A stretch of 64,000 bases of DNA, from positions 124,001 through 188,000 of the forward strand of contig NZ_SPHO01000004.1 of assembly GCF_005845215.1 (NCBI RefSeq), written 5' to 3'. This DNA comes from Clostridium sp. 1001271st1 H5 (GTDB taxonomy: Bacteria; Bacillota; Clostridia; Lachnospirales; Lachnospiraceae). The notes under the pieces were generated by a model. That model made no database searches. It saw only the letters and a list, made by a program, of their open reading frames with translations, and was not told the origin of the DNA. Of the stretch, positions 50,346 to 58,969 are shown one piece after another. The position numbers and the translations under genes were made by a program. Each line of letters opens with the position of its first letter. Positions within the stretch are counted from its first letter, which is position 1.

Positions 50346-53071
50346 CTACCTCCTTGTCTGATTCATGCCTATGCCGTCCTGATTCAGATACCAGTCATCA
50401 ACCCATGCATCAGTCACCATGGCTCCTCCCGTTCCATCTGGTGCCGGGTTAAAATAATACCATTTTCCGTCAATCTCCCGCCAGCCGGCGGCCATGGCTC
50501 CGTCTTTGTCTAAATAGAACCATTTTTGATAAAACAAATCATAAATCCAGCCGGTTCTCATCTCCCCCTCTTTCATTCCTTCAGTCCGTTTTGCATCTTC
50601 TGATGTAGCCATGTAATACCATACTCCATTCAGCTGCTGCCAGTCCGTCACCATGAGGCCGCTGTAATCAAAATAGTACCATCTTCCATCTGCAATACCC
50701 CAGCGGTTTGCTGCATAGCGGCCTGTGTTCAGGCGGAATTTCCAAAAACCAGAATCCGTGCGCTCCCATGTACCAATCAAAACAAAGGAATCCGTGGCGG
50801 CGCTTCCCGAGGAGGAGTCTCTGGATACTCTGCCGGACGCTGGTATGATTTCTACAACAGCTTCCACATTGGCAATAACGCTTCCATCTGCTGAGATAAT
50901 AATAGTTTCCCGCCATACCCCTTCTGTCAGCCCTGTTTTTGGTTGAACTGTAATGGTAACGGACCCGCCTTGAGGTATAGGGCTGTCCTTCCATATGATA
51001 TGATAATTTACACCGCCCGATACCGTAAAGCCATTAATGTAGGATGAGCCGTTGTTTACGATGCTAATAGTCTGCGGGGCGGGCAGTGTTTCATATCCGG
51101 CCGCTAAGCTCCCAAAATCTATCGTGGTCGGGTCTGCCTTCAATGGATTTTTTGATATCTTTACTTGATAGCTTTGTATCAGACAGCCGGATTCTATCGT
51201 AAACAGCCATGTATGTTCATCTAACATTATGGGGAGGCTGATGCTTGCATCCGCATCCTTCGGTATCATGGTTATTGCACTTGCCTCTGTGGGGAACGGG
51301 GTTTGGTCAGGCAGGACTACATACGCCGTGTAATCGTCTTCATCAATAACAGCCACTGTTTCGTTCACCCATAAACCAGACAAGGATATGTCGGAATTGA
51401 TAATCGTGATTTTGCTGGCCCGATAATTGCGTACCGCACGTCCGCCTGGTCCGGCAGCGGAAATAGTTCCTCCCTGTACATCGACAACACTGTTCTCTCC
51501 TGCAAATATTGCGCAGCCCCGCTTACCGTCAGCGCTTATATTGCCATCGGTCATCGTTAATTCACTGCTCTCAGTAAGATAGATACATTCCTCTAAATCA
51601 CCAGAAGCCGAAAGAGTACCACCGGTTATTTCTATGCAACTCTCTTTTGAGTAAAGTGCAGTTTCAAGAGAGGATATCACCGCTCCGTTTTCAATAACCA
51701 ATGTTCCATTCCAAATGTGGATTCCCAAATCTCCCTGTATCGTCCCGCTATTCAAACTAGCTTGACAGCCGAAAAAGACAAACACATAAGCTCCCACATC
51801 GGTTGAACCGGAACGTATGATTTCACCGTCATTCATCTCAAACTGAATTGCGGATCCGTGAAATTCTAAAAGCCCTCCAGAGCTGCCCTTCCCCTCATAG
51901 TCTGCCCTCCAGTCTATGATGAGATCCGGGCTTCCTTCATACGTATAGCTCAGCGAATTCGTTGCTCCGGTCACGCTGCCTTCTACGGTGACTGTATCGC
52001 CGGAGATGGTTGTAAATAACTGTCCGCTGCCGCCATGATTGAACGTACTTATAGACTGCGCAAATGATTCAGCGGCCGACAGGCTGCTGCTGGCAAGTAC
52101 TTTTCTGAATTCCGCATTGGCATTTTCTTCTTCATCAAAAGTTCCGACCTTTACGAGAATCTGCGGCAGTTCCACTTCCAAGTCTATCTCATATCCGGAT
52201 GGTATGACCGGCTCATAGACATAGGTTCCTGGTACCTCAGCTTGAAATTCCGAATCGCTGCTTTCTGTAAAATTCAGCTCCCATTCAATATCCCGTATTT
52301 TTCTCCTGACGGTCTTTTCAATTCTATCGTCAGACTCATTATCTTTCTCCGTTTTTTCCGCCTCTGAACCGGTTGCCACAGGGGCCTTCGGTTCTTCCGT
52401 ATTTTCGGAATCATCCCGCAGGTTTCCGGATGGTTTCCCGGCATCATTCTCTTCTTTTGCAGGTTTCTCAGATTCCACCCCGGTATCCGGGCTGTCAGCC
52501 TCTCCTGCGTCTGACTCCGGCTGCTTTACCTCCGTCTGCTTTATCTCCGGCTCCTCTTCTTCCTCCGGCTCCGCTGTTCCTGTGGTATCGGAACCGGTTG
52601 TTTCCGGTTCATTAACCGTTCCATCATTGGAGGACTCATCCGATGAAGCTTTTTCCGCATCCTCCGGTAACGCCTTCTCCTCCTCTGCGGAAACAGACAA
52701 GTCCGCATCGCCAGCCTGCTGTTCCGTGGTGCTGTCAGCCCCCAAACTCTCCTCCGCTTCAACAGAAGCTTCCGTCTCCGCCTTCCCCACTTCGGTTTTG
52801 CCGGCCTCTGTTTCCTCTGCTTTGCTCTCCTCATTCCTCTGCTTCACAATCACCATGTCCGCCCACAGGCTGCCCGGGAAGCGGATATCCTCCTCCGCTG
52901 CCCCCAGTTCCAATTCCTGAACCGCATATTTTTCCGGCAGTTCTTCGAATCGGAGGATGGTCTTCTCCATTTCACCCCCCCCCCTGCAAATACCGGGATT
53001 GACTGGATATTGGACAATGCCAGTACAGACGCCATTACAACCGCAAACTTTCTCTTTAACTTACCCCTCAT
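50346..53071 (-). CDS. Large cell-wall-binding surface protein, frameshifted at a G10 tract
   Basis: The signal peptide (MRGKLKRKFAVVMASVLALS..., cleavage near VFA-G, residue 29; AGGAGG upstream) is read from 53071. It then enters a run of ten G (52984-52975), after which the long frame (874 codons from 52970) is one base out. Eleven or eight G would join them into about 908 residues. The mature protein has a Glu/Ser/Thr/Pro-rich stalk (about 50-230 of the long frame), a beta-helix-like repeat region (about 370-560), an Ig-like region (about 605-710) and C-terminal cell-wall-binding repeats (about 740-874, such as RWYYFDYSGLMVTDWQQ). I read it as a phase-variable surface protein. An assembly error at the homopolymer is the alternative. 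Confidence 0.82.
52975..52984 (-). repeat. G10 homopolymer inside the surface-protein gene
   Basis: Ten consecutive G on the coding strand starting at codon 30, just after the predicted signal-peptide cleavage site. Slipped-strand mispairing of such tracts switches genes on and off in many bacteria. Confidence 0.85.
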
Positions 53072-53140
53072 GTTTCCTCCTCTTTTCCCGCCGGTATGCC
53101 TGATTCATGGCAGAAATTGTTCTATATGATTGAACGTTCG

Positions 53141-53211
53141 ATTATGAACAGATTCGTTCATAATCCCTAAAACGACGAAATGCGAACACGTTCTTCACGG
53201 GTTCGCATTTC
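53141..53211 (-). promoter_or_regulatory. Two-hairpin leader of the surface-protein gene
   Basis: Reading in the transcript direction: a stem GAAATGCGAAC / GTTCGCATTTC (53211-53177) followed by TCGTCGTTTTAGGG, then a palindrome ATTATGAAC-N6-GTTCATAAT (53164-53141). The same order and linker occur in the leader at 55973-56039. It could be an attenuator-like RNA fold or a pair of regulator-binding sites. Confidence 0.6.
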
Positions 53212-53232
53212 TGTCTATTCTTATATAATCTT

Positions 53233-53261
53233 ATTATACCAGAACCCTGATGGGGAAACAA
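53233..53261 (-). promoter_or_regulatory. Promoter of the surface-protein gene
   Basis: TTGTTT (53261-53256), exactly 17 bp, perfect TATAAT (53238-53233). The leader from about 53226 to 53071 is about 155 nt and contains the two-hairpin element. Confidence 0.65.
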
Positions 53262-53300
53262 CAGGAATTCTTTCATAGTGGAAATTATTTACAGAGCCCT

Positions 53301-55271
53301 TTAAGGAAATCTGATTGTAAATACCGTACCTCTTCCGGGAGCGCTTTCCGCCTCCGCCGAGCCTCCCATGGCCTCCACAACTGTTTTGACTATATACAGC
53401 CCTAAGCCGCTGGAGCCGTCCTTTTCCCCGCGTTCCGGCGATACCTTGTAGAAGCGCTCAAAGATGTGAGGCAGATGTTCCGGTGCAATTCCCTCCCCTG
53501 TATCCGATACCTTCAGTTCAACCTGACCGCCGTTTCTCCGGATTGAAAGCGAAATGCTTCCTCCGGCCGGCGTATGGCGGATTGCATTGTAAACCAGGTT
53601 ATCCAGCACACTCCAGATTTTATTGCCATCCACCTGCAGTTCAATTCCCTCCTCTGCCTCGGCCGAGAACTGCATTCCATTATCCCTGACCAGCTCCGCA
53701 TACTTGTGTTCCGACTCTTTCATCAGTCTCTCCGCCTGTATCCGGTCCTTGCGGTAAACCGCCGTACCGCCCTCCAGCCGGGTCACTTCAAACAGGTTGT
53801 GGATTAGTCTCTGAAGGTCCAGGTTCTTGTGATAGGCAATCCCCAGATACTCCGCCCGCTCCTGCTCATTTGCCGCAATCGTATCATCACCCAGCAGTTC
53901 CAGATAATTGTTCAGCACGGTCAGCGGAGTTTTGAGGTCGTGGGAGATATTGGCAATCATTTCCCGCAGGGCTGCCTGGGATGCTGCCAGCTGCCGGTTG
54001 GCGCTGTTTAACTGCTCCGTCCTCTGTTCCACCAGTAGTTCCAGATGTTCATTGATATGCTCCACCTCATTGTGGGCTTGCGCATAATTCCGCGAAAGCA
54101 TGGTGCACTGGCAGAGCAGCAAAAACAGGTTCGGGACAATTCCCGGTACAAAAAGCGCCCCTTCAAAGACCGTCTTCGACAGCGGGCCGAAGAAAATAAA
54201 AATGATTAAGCTCAAAAAATAGAGAAACCGGTACGGATCTTTTCCTATTTTTCCGTTCTTTGCTGCCAATACCACCGAAATCCCATAGGGGAGCAGCACC
54301 AGGAACATCCAGTTGACTGCAGTTGCATAGGGAACACTCCGGATGCAAATCAGAACCATGGGCAGGATAAAACTGATTCCATATACCACCCGCAGAGTCC
54401 GGCCCAGGCGGACGCGGAATATCTGAAGCATAAACATGCAGATACACAGGTTCTGGAGGGTAAACAAGAGCAGGAACACCCGGTTAAGCACCGGACCAAT
54501 CCCACCCGGAAGAAAATACTGGAACAGGTTGTTGCTCTCCATGGCAAGGCGGACCGTTGTCACAAGACAGGTCACACTGTAAATGAGATAAATTTTCTCC
54601 CTCCTGCGGAATGCAAACAGGAACAGATGATAGATGCCCATAAACAGGATACCGCCCAGTGCAAAGGCAATCAAGGTCCGCTGCCAGAATATGTGATGGC
54701 TCAGCACCGTATCGCGGCCAATGAGAAGGGAATAAAATATACCGCTCCCGTTCATATGGTAATTGGCTGCCTGAATCACCAGTTCTATCCTGCCGTCCTG
54801 CGGCACCAGGGCCAGAAGGTCATTTTTCACTCCGGGAACCGTGTGTTGCGCCGAATCACCCGGCTGTCCGGCTGCAAAGATTTCAGTTCCATTCACCCAG
54901 ATGACGGAGGATGACATGATTTCCGGTACATAAAGAAGCAGGGCCCGGTCCGTGGCAGTCCGGATATGCAGGCGGTACGTTGCATACCCCAGCCCCGGAT
55001 ATCCCTTCTTAATCCATGGCCCGGGCAGGTCAATATACTCCCCTCCCTCTGTCCGCCCTTGATAAAAGTCCTGCGGGGTATAGAGTTTTCCATAATAAAA
55101 CTCCCATTCCCCACCCAGCGCATAGACATCTGAGTTAAAATCCGTCTCCCTGTAATCCATTACTCCTTTTGCCGCCTTCGGTCCTTCCGAAACAAACGGC
55201 TGGCATGCGGTAAAAAGCAGAATGATGCAGACGGTTAATATGAGGGTAACTAAACACAGGAACCGTTTCAT
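53301..55271 (-). CDS. 7TM-DISM-type sensor histidine kinase
   Basis: A 656-residue membrane kinase. An N-terminal export signal with lipobox-like FTAC (Cys23) leads into an extracellular beta-sandwich domain (about 45-190; GEWEFYYGKL, YATYRLHI, VWVNG-like IWVNGTE). This is the 7TMR-DISMED2-type carbohydrate-like binding fold. Seven helices (about 195-395) follow, then a coiled coil and H444 in ANISHDLKTPLTVLNNYL. The ATPase has the N box (NLVYNAIRHTP), DTGEGIAPEHLPHIFERF and GSSGLGLYIVKTV. The start overlaps the response-regulator stop by 4 bases (ATGA). The ligand is unknown; cell-wall saccharide is a guess. Confidence 0.9.
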   Translation of the reverse strand: MKRFLCLVTLILTVCIILLFTACQPFVSEGPKAAKGVMDYRETDFNSDVYALGGEWEFYYGKLYTPQDFYQGRTEGGEYIDLPGPWIKKGYPGLGYATYRLHIRTATDRALLLYVPEIMSSSVIWVNGTEIFAAGQPGDSAQHTVPGVKNDLLALVPQDGRIELVIQAANYHMNGSGIFYSLLIGRDTVLSHHIFWQRTLIAFALGGILFMGIYHLFLFAFRRREKIYLIYSVTCLVTTVRLAMESNNLFQYFLPGGIGPVLNRVFLLLFTLQNLCICMFMLQIFRVRLGRTLRVVYGISFILPMVLICIRSVPYATAVNWMFLVLLPYGISVVLAAKNGKIGKDPYRFLYFLSLIIFIFFGPLSKTVFEGALFVPGIVPNLFLLLCQCTMLSRNYAQAHNEVEHINEHLELLVEQRTEQLNSANRQLAASQAALREMIANISHDLKTPLTVLNNYLELLGDDTIAANEQERAEYLGIAYHKNLDLQRLIHNLFEVTRLEGGTAVYRKDRIQAERLMKESEHKYAELVRDNGMQFSAEAEEGIELQVDGNKIWSVLDNLVYNAIRHTPAGGSISLSIRRNGGQVELKVSDTGEGIAPEHLPHIFERFYKVSPERGEKDGSSGLGLYIVKTVVEAMGGSAEAESAPGRGTVFTIRFP

Positions 55272-55948
55272 AGCTTTATCCTCGCTTCCGACCTGGGCCG
55301 GAACTCATAACCTTCTCCGCGCACTGTTTCAATGTTACCGACCAGATGGCCTGCCTCGTCCAGCTTGCGCCGCAGCCTTGCAATATGTACTGCAACCGTA
55401 TTTGTGGTATCAGGCTTCCCGGTTCTCCATACATCTCTGTACATTTCCTCCGGTGTTAAAATCCGGCCGGAATTCCCCAGAAAATACAGGAACAAGTCAA
55501 ACTCCTTTGGGGACAGCAAAATCACATGGTTTCCCGCGGTCAGGCTTTGCTGATGATGGTCAATAATGAATTCCTGCATGACGCTGCGCCGCACCTGCGC
55601 ATAAACCCGGGCGGCCAGTTCCTTTAAACTGTAGGGTTTGGTGATATAATCATCCCCGCCGGCCATTAATCCCCGGATTTTATCCTCCTCATCATCCATA
55701 CAGCTTAAAAACAGAATGGGCGCTGATGTAATATTGCGTACCGCCTGACAGAGCTCAAACCCATTTAAATCCGGCAGAAGCACATCCAGCAGAATACAGT
55801 CATAGCTGCGCTGACGCAGCAATTCCAGGCCGTCCATGGCGCAAATCGCCGTATCAACCTTGTACCCCCTGGCTTCCAAATATTTTCGGTTGGTTCTTAA
55901 AATGTCCGGCTCGTCGTCAACGGCCAGCAGCCAATACGTTTGTTCCAA
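55268..55948 (-). CDS. OmpR/PhoB-family response regulator
   Basis: A 226-residue regulator: DDEPD near residue 11, phospho-acceptor D55 (CILLDVLLPDLNG), Lys in ITKPYSLKELAARV, and a C-terminal winged helix (LSPKEFDLFLYFLGN, TNTVAVHIARLRRKLDE). The TTG at 55948 with AAGGAGGGG is the correct start; an extension to 56293 would pass through the leader hairpins and the promoter. It forms an operon with the kinase, and its leader resembles that of the phase-variable surface gene, the probable target. Confidence 0.92.
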   Translation of the reverse strand: MEQTYWLLAVDDEPDILRTNRKYLEARGYKVDTAICAMDGLELLRQRSYDCILLDVLLPDLNGFELCQAVRNITSAPILFLSCMDDEEDKIRGLMAGGDDYITKPYSLKELAARVYAQVRRSVMQEFIIDHHQQSLTAGNHVILLSPKEFDLFLYFLGNSGRILTPEEMYRDVWRTGKPDTTNTVAVHIARLRRKLDEAGHLVGNIETVRGEGYEFRPRSEARIKL

Positions 55949-55972
55949 TTGTCTCCCCTCCTTTCCTGCGTT

Positions 55973-56039
55973 AGATGAACGAACATGTTCATCTTCCCTG
56001 AAACAACAATATGCGAACGGCAGGTGCCATTCGCATATT
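55973..56039 (-). promoter_or_regulatory. Two-hairpin leader of the response-regulator operon
   Basis: In the transcript direction: stem AATATGCGAA / TTCGCATATT (56039-56008), linker TGTTGTTTCAGGGA, then palindrome AGATGAAC-N6-GTTCATCT (55994-55973). The architecture, the spacing (13 versus 12 bp between the two stems) and the GTTTYAGGGA linker match the surface-gene leader. Confidence 0.6.
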
Positions 56040-56050
56040 TTACTGCTTTT

Positions 56051-56079
56051 ATTATATGGTTGATTTAATCCTGTGTCAA
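56051..56079 (-). promoter_or_regulatory. Promoter of the response-regulator/kinase operon
   Basis: Full consensus on the minus strand: TTGACA (56079-56074), 17 bp, TATAAT (56056-56051). Transcription should begin near 56044, immediately before the first leader hairpin. Confidence 0.75.
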
Positions 56080-56168
56080 TAGAGAAGTGCACCGCGCCTC
56101 CCCTCTGTCCATTTAGTTCCCCGTTTAGTGATGTTGGGAAATACGAATATGGTGAAGCCGGCTGCCTC

Positions 56169-57284
56169 CTACTTATTGCGGATATTAAAATAAACCTGCC
56201 CAGCTTCCAGAGGCAGCCCTTTGGCTGCAAACATCTCGCTGACCGTGACAAACTGATATCCCTGGGCGGCCAGCTGGGGAATAAGGGTTTCAAATGCCTC
56301 GGCCGTGGAGGAATACAAATCGTGCATCAGCACAATACTTCCATCCTTTGCCTGGGAAAGCACAGAGGCCGCAATGGCATCCTTGTCCTTACTGGACCAG
56401 TCCTGCGTATCAATGTCCCACTGAATCATGGGGTAGGATACCAGGCCGGGCACCTGGCCCTTAAAGGCGCCGTAGGGCACCCGCACCAGCCTGGGCCGGA
56501 AGCCTGTCACGGCCTCCACTGCATCGTTGGTCATCTCAATCTGGGATGCCACTTCTTCCGGAGCAATCGTTTCCAGATTCTTGTGGTTAAATGTATGGTT
56601 CCCTATCTCAGACCCGGAATCCTGGATTCGCTTGAGGGTGTCCTTGTAGTCATTGACACGGCTTCCCACTATAAAAAAGGTGGCCCTTCCCCCGTAAGCC
56701 TGGAGCGTGTCCAGGATTCTCATGTCCACGCTGTAATAAGGACCGTCGTCAAAGGTAAATGCAATCATGGGCCTGGATGCGTCAACCGGTCCTGAAACAG
56801 GGAACAGCTCATTTCCGCTGCCTGCAGGACCTAAGGACGCTTCACCGGAGGGCGGGGCAGCCTGCACCACATTACCCGGCCCATCGCTGGATTCAGCAAA
56901 CGGCGCAATGGTTTCCGGCATCTGCTGTTCCTGCGCAGGGCCGGAAGCTTCCGGTCCCATGGAAGACGGGTCCCTGGAAACGCCGTCTTCAGAGGAGTTC
57001 TTTTGGGAGGCAGCCGTTTCCCCTGTCTCAGGTGTATCTGATTGATTGTCCTTTGTTTCGCTGTTTTTTTCCGCTATCCAGGCAGCCGGACCGCTGCTCC
57101 TGCCTGCCATCACGTTTTTTCCATAAAAAAACAGCTGTGCACAGCCAATCACAACCGCCAGAATCAAAACCAGTTTCACGCCGAACTTCAGAGTGGATTT
57201 AAATTCTTCCTCCCGCCTCCTGGCCTGTTTGGTCTTACTCATTCGTTTCTTTGGATTGGTATTCTTTTTAGTATCTTTTAACAT
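56169..57284 (-). CDS. Polysaccharide deacetylase (NodB family)
   Basis: A 371-residue membrane-anchored enzyme removing N-acetyl groups from wall or other glycans. A cytoplasmic basic start (1-32), a helix (34-55) and a low-complexity linker (60-168) lead to the NodB domain (171-350). Catalytic and metal residues: TFDDGP with D179 (base) and D180, H230 and H234 in GNHTFNHKNL, RVPYG at 268-272 and H321 in LMHDLYSSTAEA. A complete, probably active set. It is transcribed alone; peptidoglycan deacetylation in the context of wall proteins is likely. Confidence 0.92.
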   Translation of the reverse strand: MLKDTKKNTNPKKRMSKTKQARRREEEFKSTLKFGVKLVLILAVVIGCAQLFFYGKNVMAGRSSGPAAWIAEKNSETKDNQSDTPETGETAASQKNSSEDGVSRDPSSMGPEASGPAQEQQMPETIAPFAESSDGPGNVVQAAPPSGEASLGPAGSGNELFPVSGPVDASRPMIAFTFDDGPYYSVDMRILDTLQAYGGRATFFIVGSRVNDYKDTLKRIQDSGSEIGNHTFNHKNLETIAPEEVASQIEMTNDAVEAVTGFRPRLVRVPYGAFKGQVPGLVSYPMIQWDIDTQDWSSKDKDAIAASVLSQAKDGSIVLMHDLYSSTAEAFETLIPQLAAQGYQFVTVSEMFAAKGLPLEAGQVYFNIRNK

Positions 57285-57574
57285 GTGTTCTGGTCTCCTG
57301 TGTAATTTAATGCAGCCAGCCTCTGACCAGCCTGTCTATTGTAAACAATTTAATCGGCCCTGTCCATGGATTTAAAGAAATTGAAAGAATATGTCACAAT
57401 AACTCAATGAAAGCTGCGAGAAAAAATACCATGAGAAAAAATATCATCAAATCAATGGCATTTCTTGAAGAATTATAAATAATATGGTAGAATTATCCAT
57501 GAAGGGTATTTTATGGTTATCTATCGGGTTTGGGACCGATATGATATGGGATTACCAGGAAATGGGGACTTACT
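57285..57574. other. Divergent intergenic region
   Basis: About 290 bp between divergent genes. It contains the plus-strand promoter at 57465-57493; the promoter of the deacetylase was not pinpointed. Confidence 0.35.
57465..57493 (+). promoter_or_regulatory. Promoter of the XRE regulator gene
   Basis: TTGAAG (57465-57470), 17 bp, TAGAAT (57488-57493). Confidence 0.55.
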
Positions 57575-58027
57575 GTGAAAAACGAGAAACTGATTGCACT
57601 AATGAATTTAAAGGGGATGACTCAGGCTACCTTATCAAAGGAAACACACATACCTGCCAGCACCTTGAAGAGAATCATAAACGGAGAAAACCAAAAGGAT
57701 AAGATGGCCCACATGGAAGCCATTGCAAAGGCGCTCGGCACTTCCGTCCATTCCATCTTTGACATTCCGCTGGAAACGCCCCTGGCCGCTGCACTGCGCC
57801 CGGATGAAGCGGGAGCATCTGTCACAAAGCTTTTGAATTCAGATGAATCCCTGCTCATTTACTGGTTCCAGAATACATACCGCGAGGGCCAGGCCGCTGT
57901 CCTTAAGCGTGCCAAGGAAGAGTACAACAAAACACAGAACGAAATATTAAAAAAGGTAACGTCCCTTGACAAGCCAAAAGACAAACCGGATGACTTCAAC
58001 CAACTGACCCTTGAACTCAAAACGTGA
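57575..58027 (+). CDS. XRE-family transcriptional regulator
   Basis: A 150-residue DNA-binding protein. The N-terminal 60 residues form a Cro/CI-type helix-turn-helix (LIALMNLKGMTQATLSKETH, IPASTLKRIINGEN, IAKALGTSVHSIFDI). The C-terminal region is helical and charged (YREGQAAVLKRAKEEYNKTQ) and may dimerise. The GTG start is behind GGGGA. No linked toxin or phage gene is seen, so it is probably a housekeeping or stress regulator. The stop codon lies inside the terminator stem. Confidence 0.85.
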   Translation: MKNEKLIALMNLKGMTQATLSKETHIPASTLKRIINGENQKDKMAHMEAIAKALGTSVHSIFDIPLETPLAAALRPDEAGASVTKLLNSDESLLIYWFQNTYREGQAAVLKRAKEEYNKTQNEILKKVTSLDKPKDKPDDFNQLTLELKT

Positions 58028-58071
58028 AAATGCTGCAGTGAGGCAAAACCTCATTGCAGCATTTTCACGTT
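58021..58071. terminator. Long bidirectional terminator
   Basis: A 23-bp stem with a single G-U type mismatch (AACGTGAAAATGCTGCA...) and a 5-nt CAAAA loop, overlapping the end of the XRE gene. It serves both convergent genes. Confidence 0.8.
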
Positions 58072-58139
58072 CATCATTCCAAAGTCCTTCTGTTTACCCG
58101 AATTTTATAAATGAGTTTTTTTCTCATTTCCTATATTTC

Positions 58140-58910
58140 CTATGCATCCTGTTTTGGCTGGCCGGACGCCTTCTTAATCTGCAAAGGCATCCTGACTCCC
58201 ATGGGATTGAGAATCACTCCCTTTGCCTCTTCTGTCATAATCTGGGGTATCTTGTCTGCGGTCACCACAAGAGGACGCAGCCTGCCTTCCCGGTTAAACT
58301 TCTGGAACTCTAATATGTCTGTAAAAATGGCCTGGAATAGCTGCTCGTTCACCTTGACAGCTGCCAGTCCCTTCCCCTCCTTCTCCGCAGGAACAATGTA
58401 ACTTCCTTTACTGAAATCACTGGTAATCTCATCCTGCCATTCCTTAATCTGCGGAAGGCTCTCCTGCCCTGGTTTTCTTCTCAGTTCCTGCATATAATAC
58501 AGCATGGTCAGATGAAGGGAGGGGTTCTCCACCCATATCTTCTCCCCTGACTCCTGACCCTGCTGCTTATTACGCTTCACAAAATCCTGCAGCTGAATCA
58601 GACAGTCCTTTTCCCCGTCTTTTACCAGCAGCGCATTCACTCCCAGGGTATAGAGGCTGGTGTAAAACATCAGAAACTGCTTGTTCTCCAGCTTCATGGG
58701 TTTTACAGGCGTTCCCGCCTCGGTCTGTTCCTTTGCCTCCTTTATGGCTGCCTGGGCATCAAAGAAAACAATGATTTCATCATCATAGGTTTCCTGGTCG
58801 CAAACCACATAGGGCTCTCCTGTGCACATGGAAAGCAGGACATAAAGCTCTCCTGAGGTTTTAAGCCGGTTCATGATTTCCTGTTTTCCTGTCGTTTCAT
58901 TCGGTTTCAT
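58140..58910 (-). CDS. SseB-family protein
   Basis: A 256-residue cytoplasmic protein with an SseB N-terminal-type domain: LKTSGELYVLLSMCTGEPYV, DEIIVFFDAQAAIKEAKEQ, and a C-terminal PLVVTADKIPQIMTEEAKGVILNPMG segment characteristic of the family (read in parts). The central region is rich in charged helices. The family's role is unclear. It is 59 bp downstream of the giant sensor gene and on the same strand, but the functions seem unrelated. Confidence 0.82.
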   Translation of the reverse strand: MKPNETTGKQEIMNRLKTSGELYVLLSMCTGEPYVVCDQETYDDEIIVFFDAQAAIKEAKEQTEAGTPVKPMKLENKQFLMFYTSLYTLGVNALLVKDGEKDCLIQLQDFVKRNKQQGQESGEKIWVENPSLHLTMLYYMQELRRKPGQESLPQIKEWQDEITSDFSKGSYIVPAEKEGKGLAAVKVNEQLFQAIFTDILEFQKFNREGRLRPLVVTADKIPQIMTEEAKGVILNPMGVRMPLQIKKASGQPKQDA

Positions 58911-58969
58911 TTGTTAGTCTCTCCTTTATGTTATTATATCAGGCTGTATTATCACGTCTGCGCGCTGCA

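Noticed and set aside
53130..53165. Phage-type integration site
   Set aside because: The palindromes belong to the leader shared with the response-regulator operon, and no integrase is nearby.
55949..56293. N-terminal extension of the response regulator by 115 codons
   Set aside because: It would translate the promoter and leader hairpins; the TTG at 55948 has a strong ribosome site and gives a normal receiver start.
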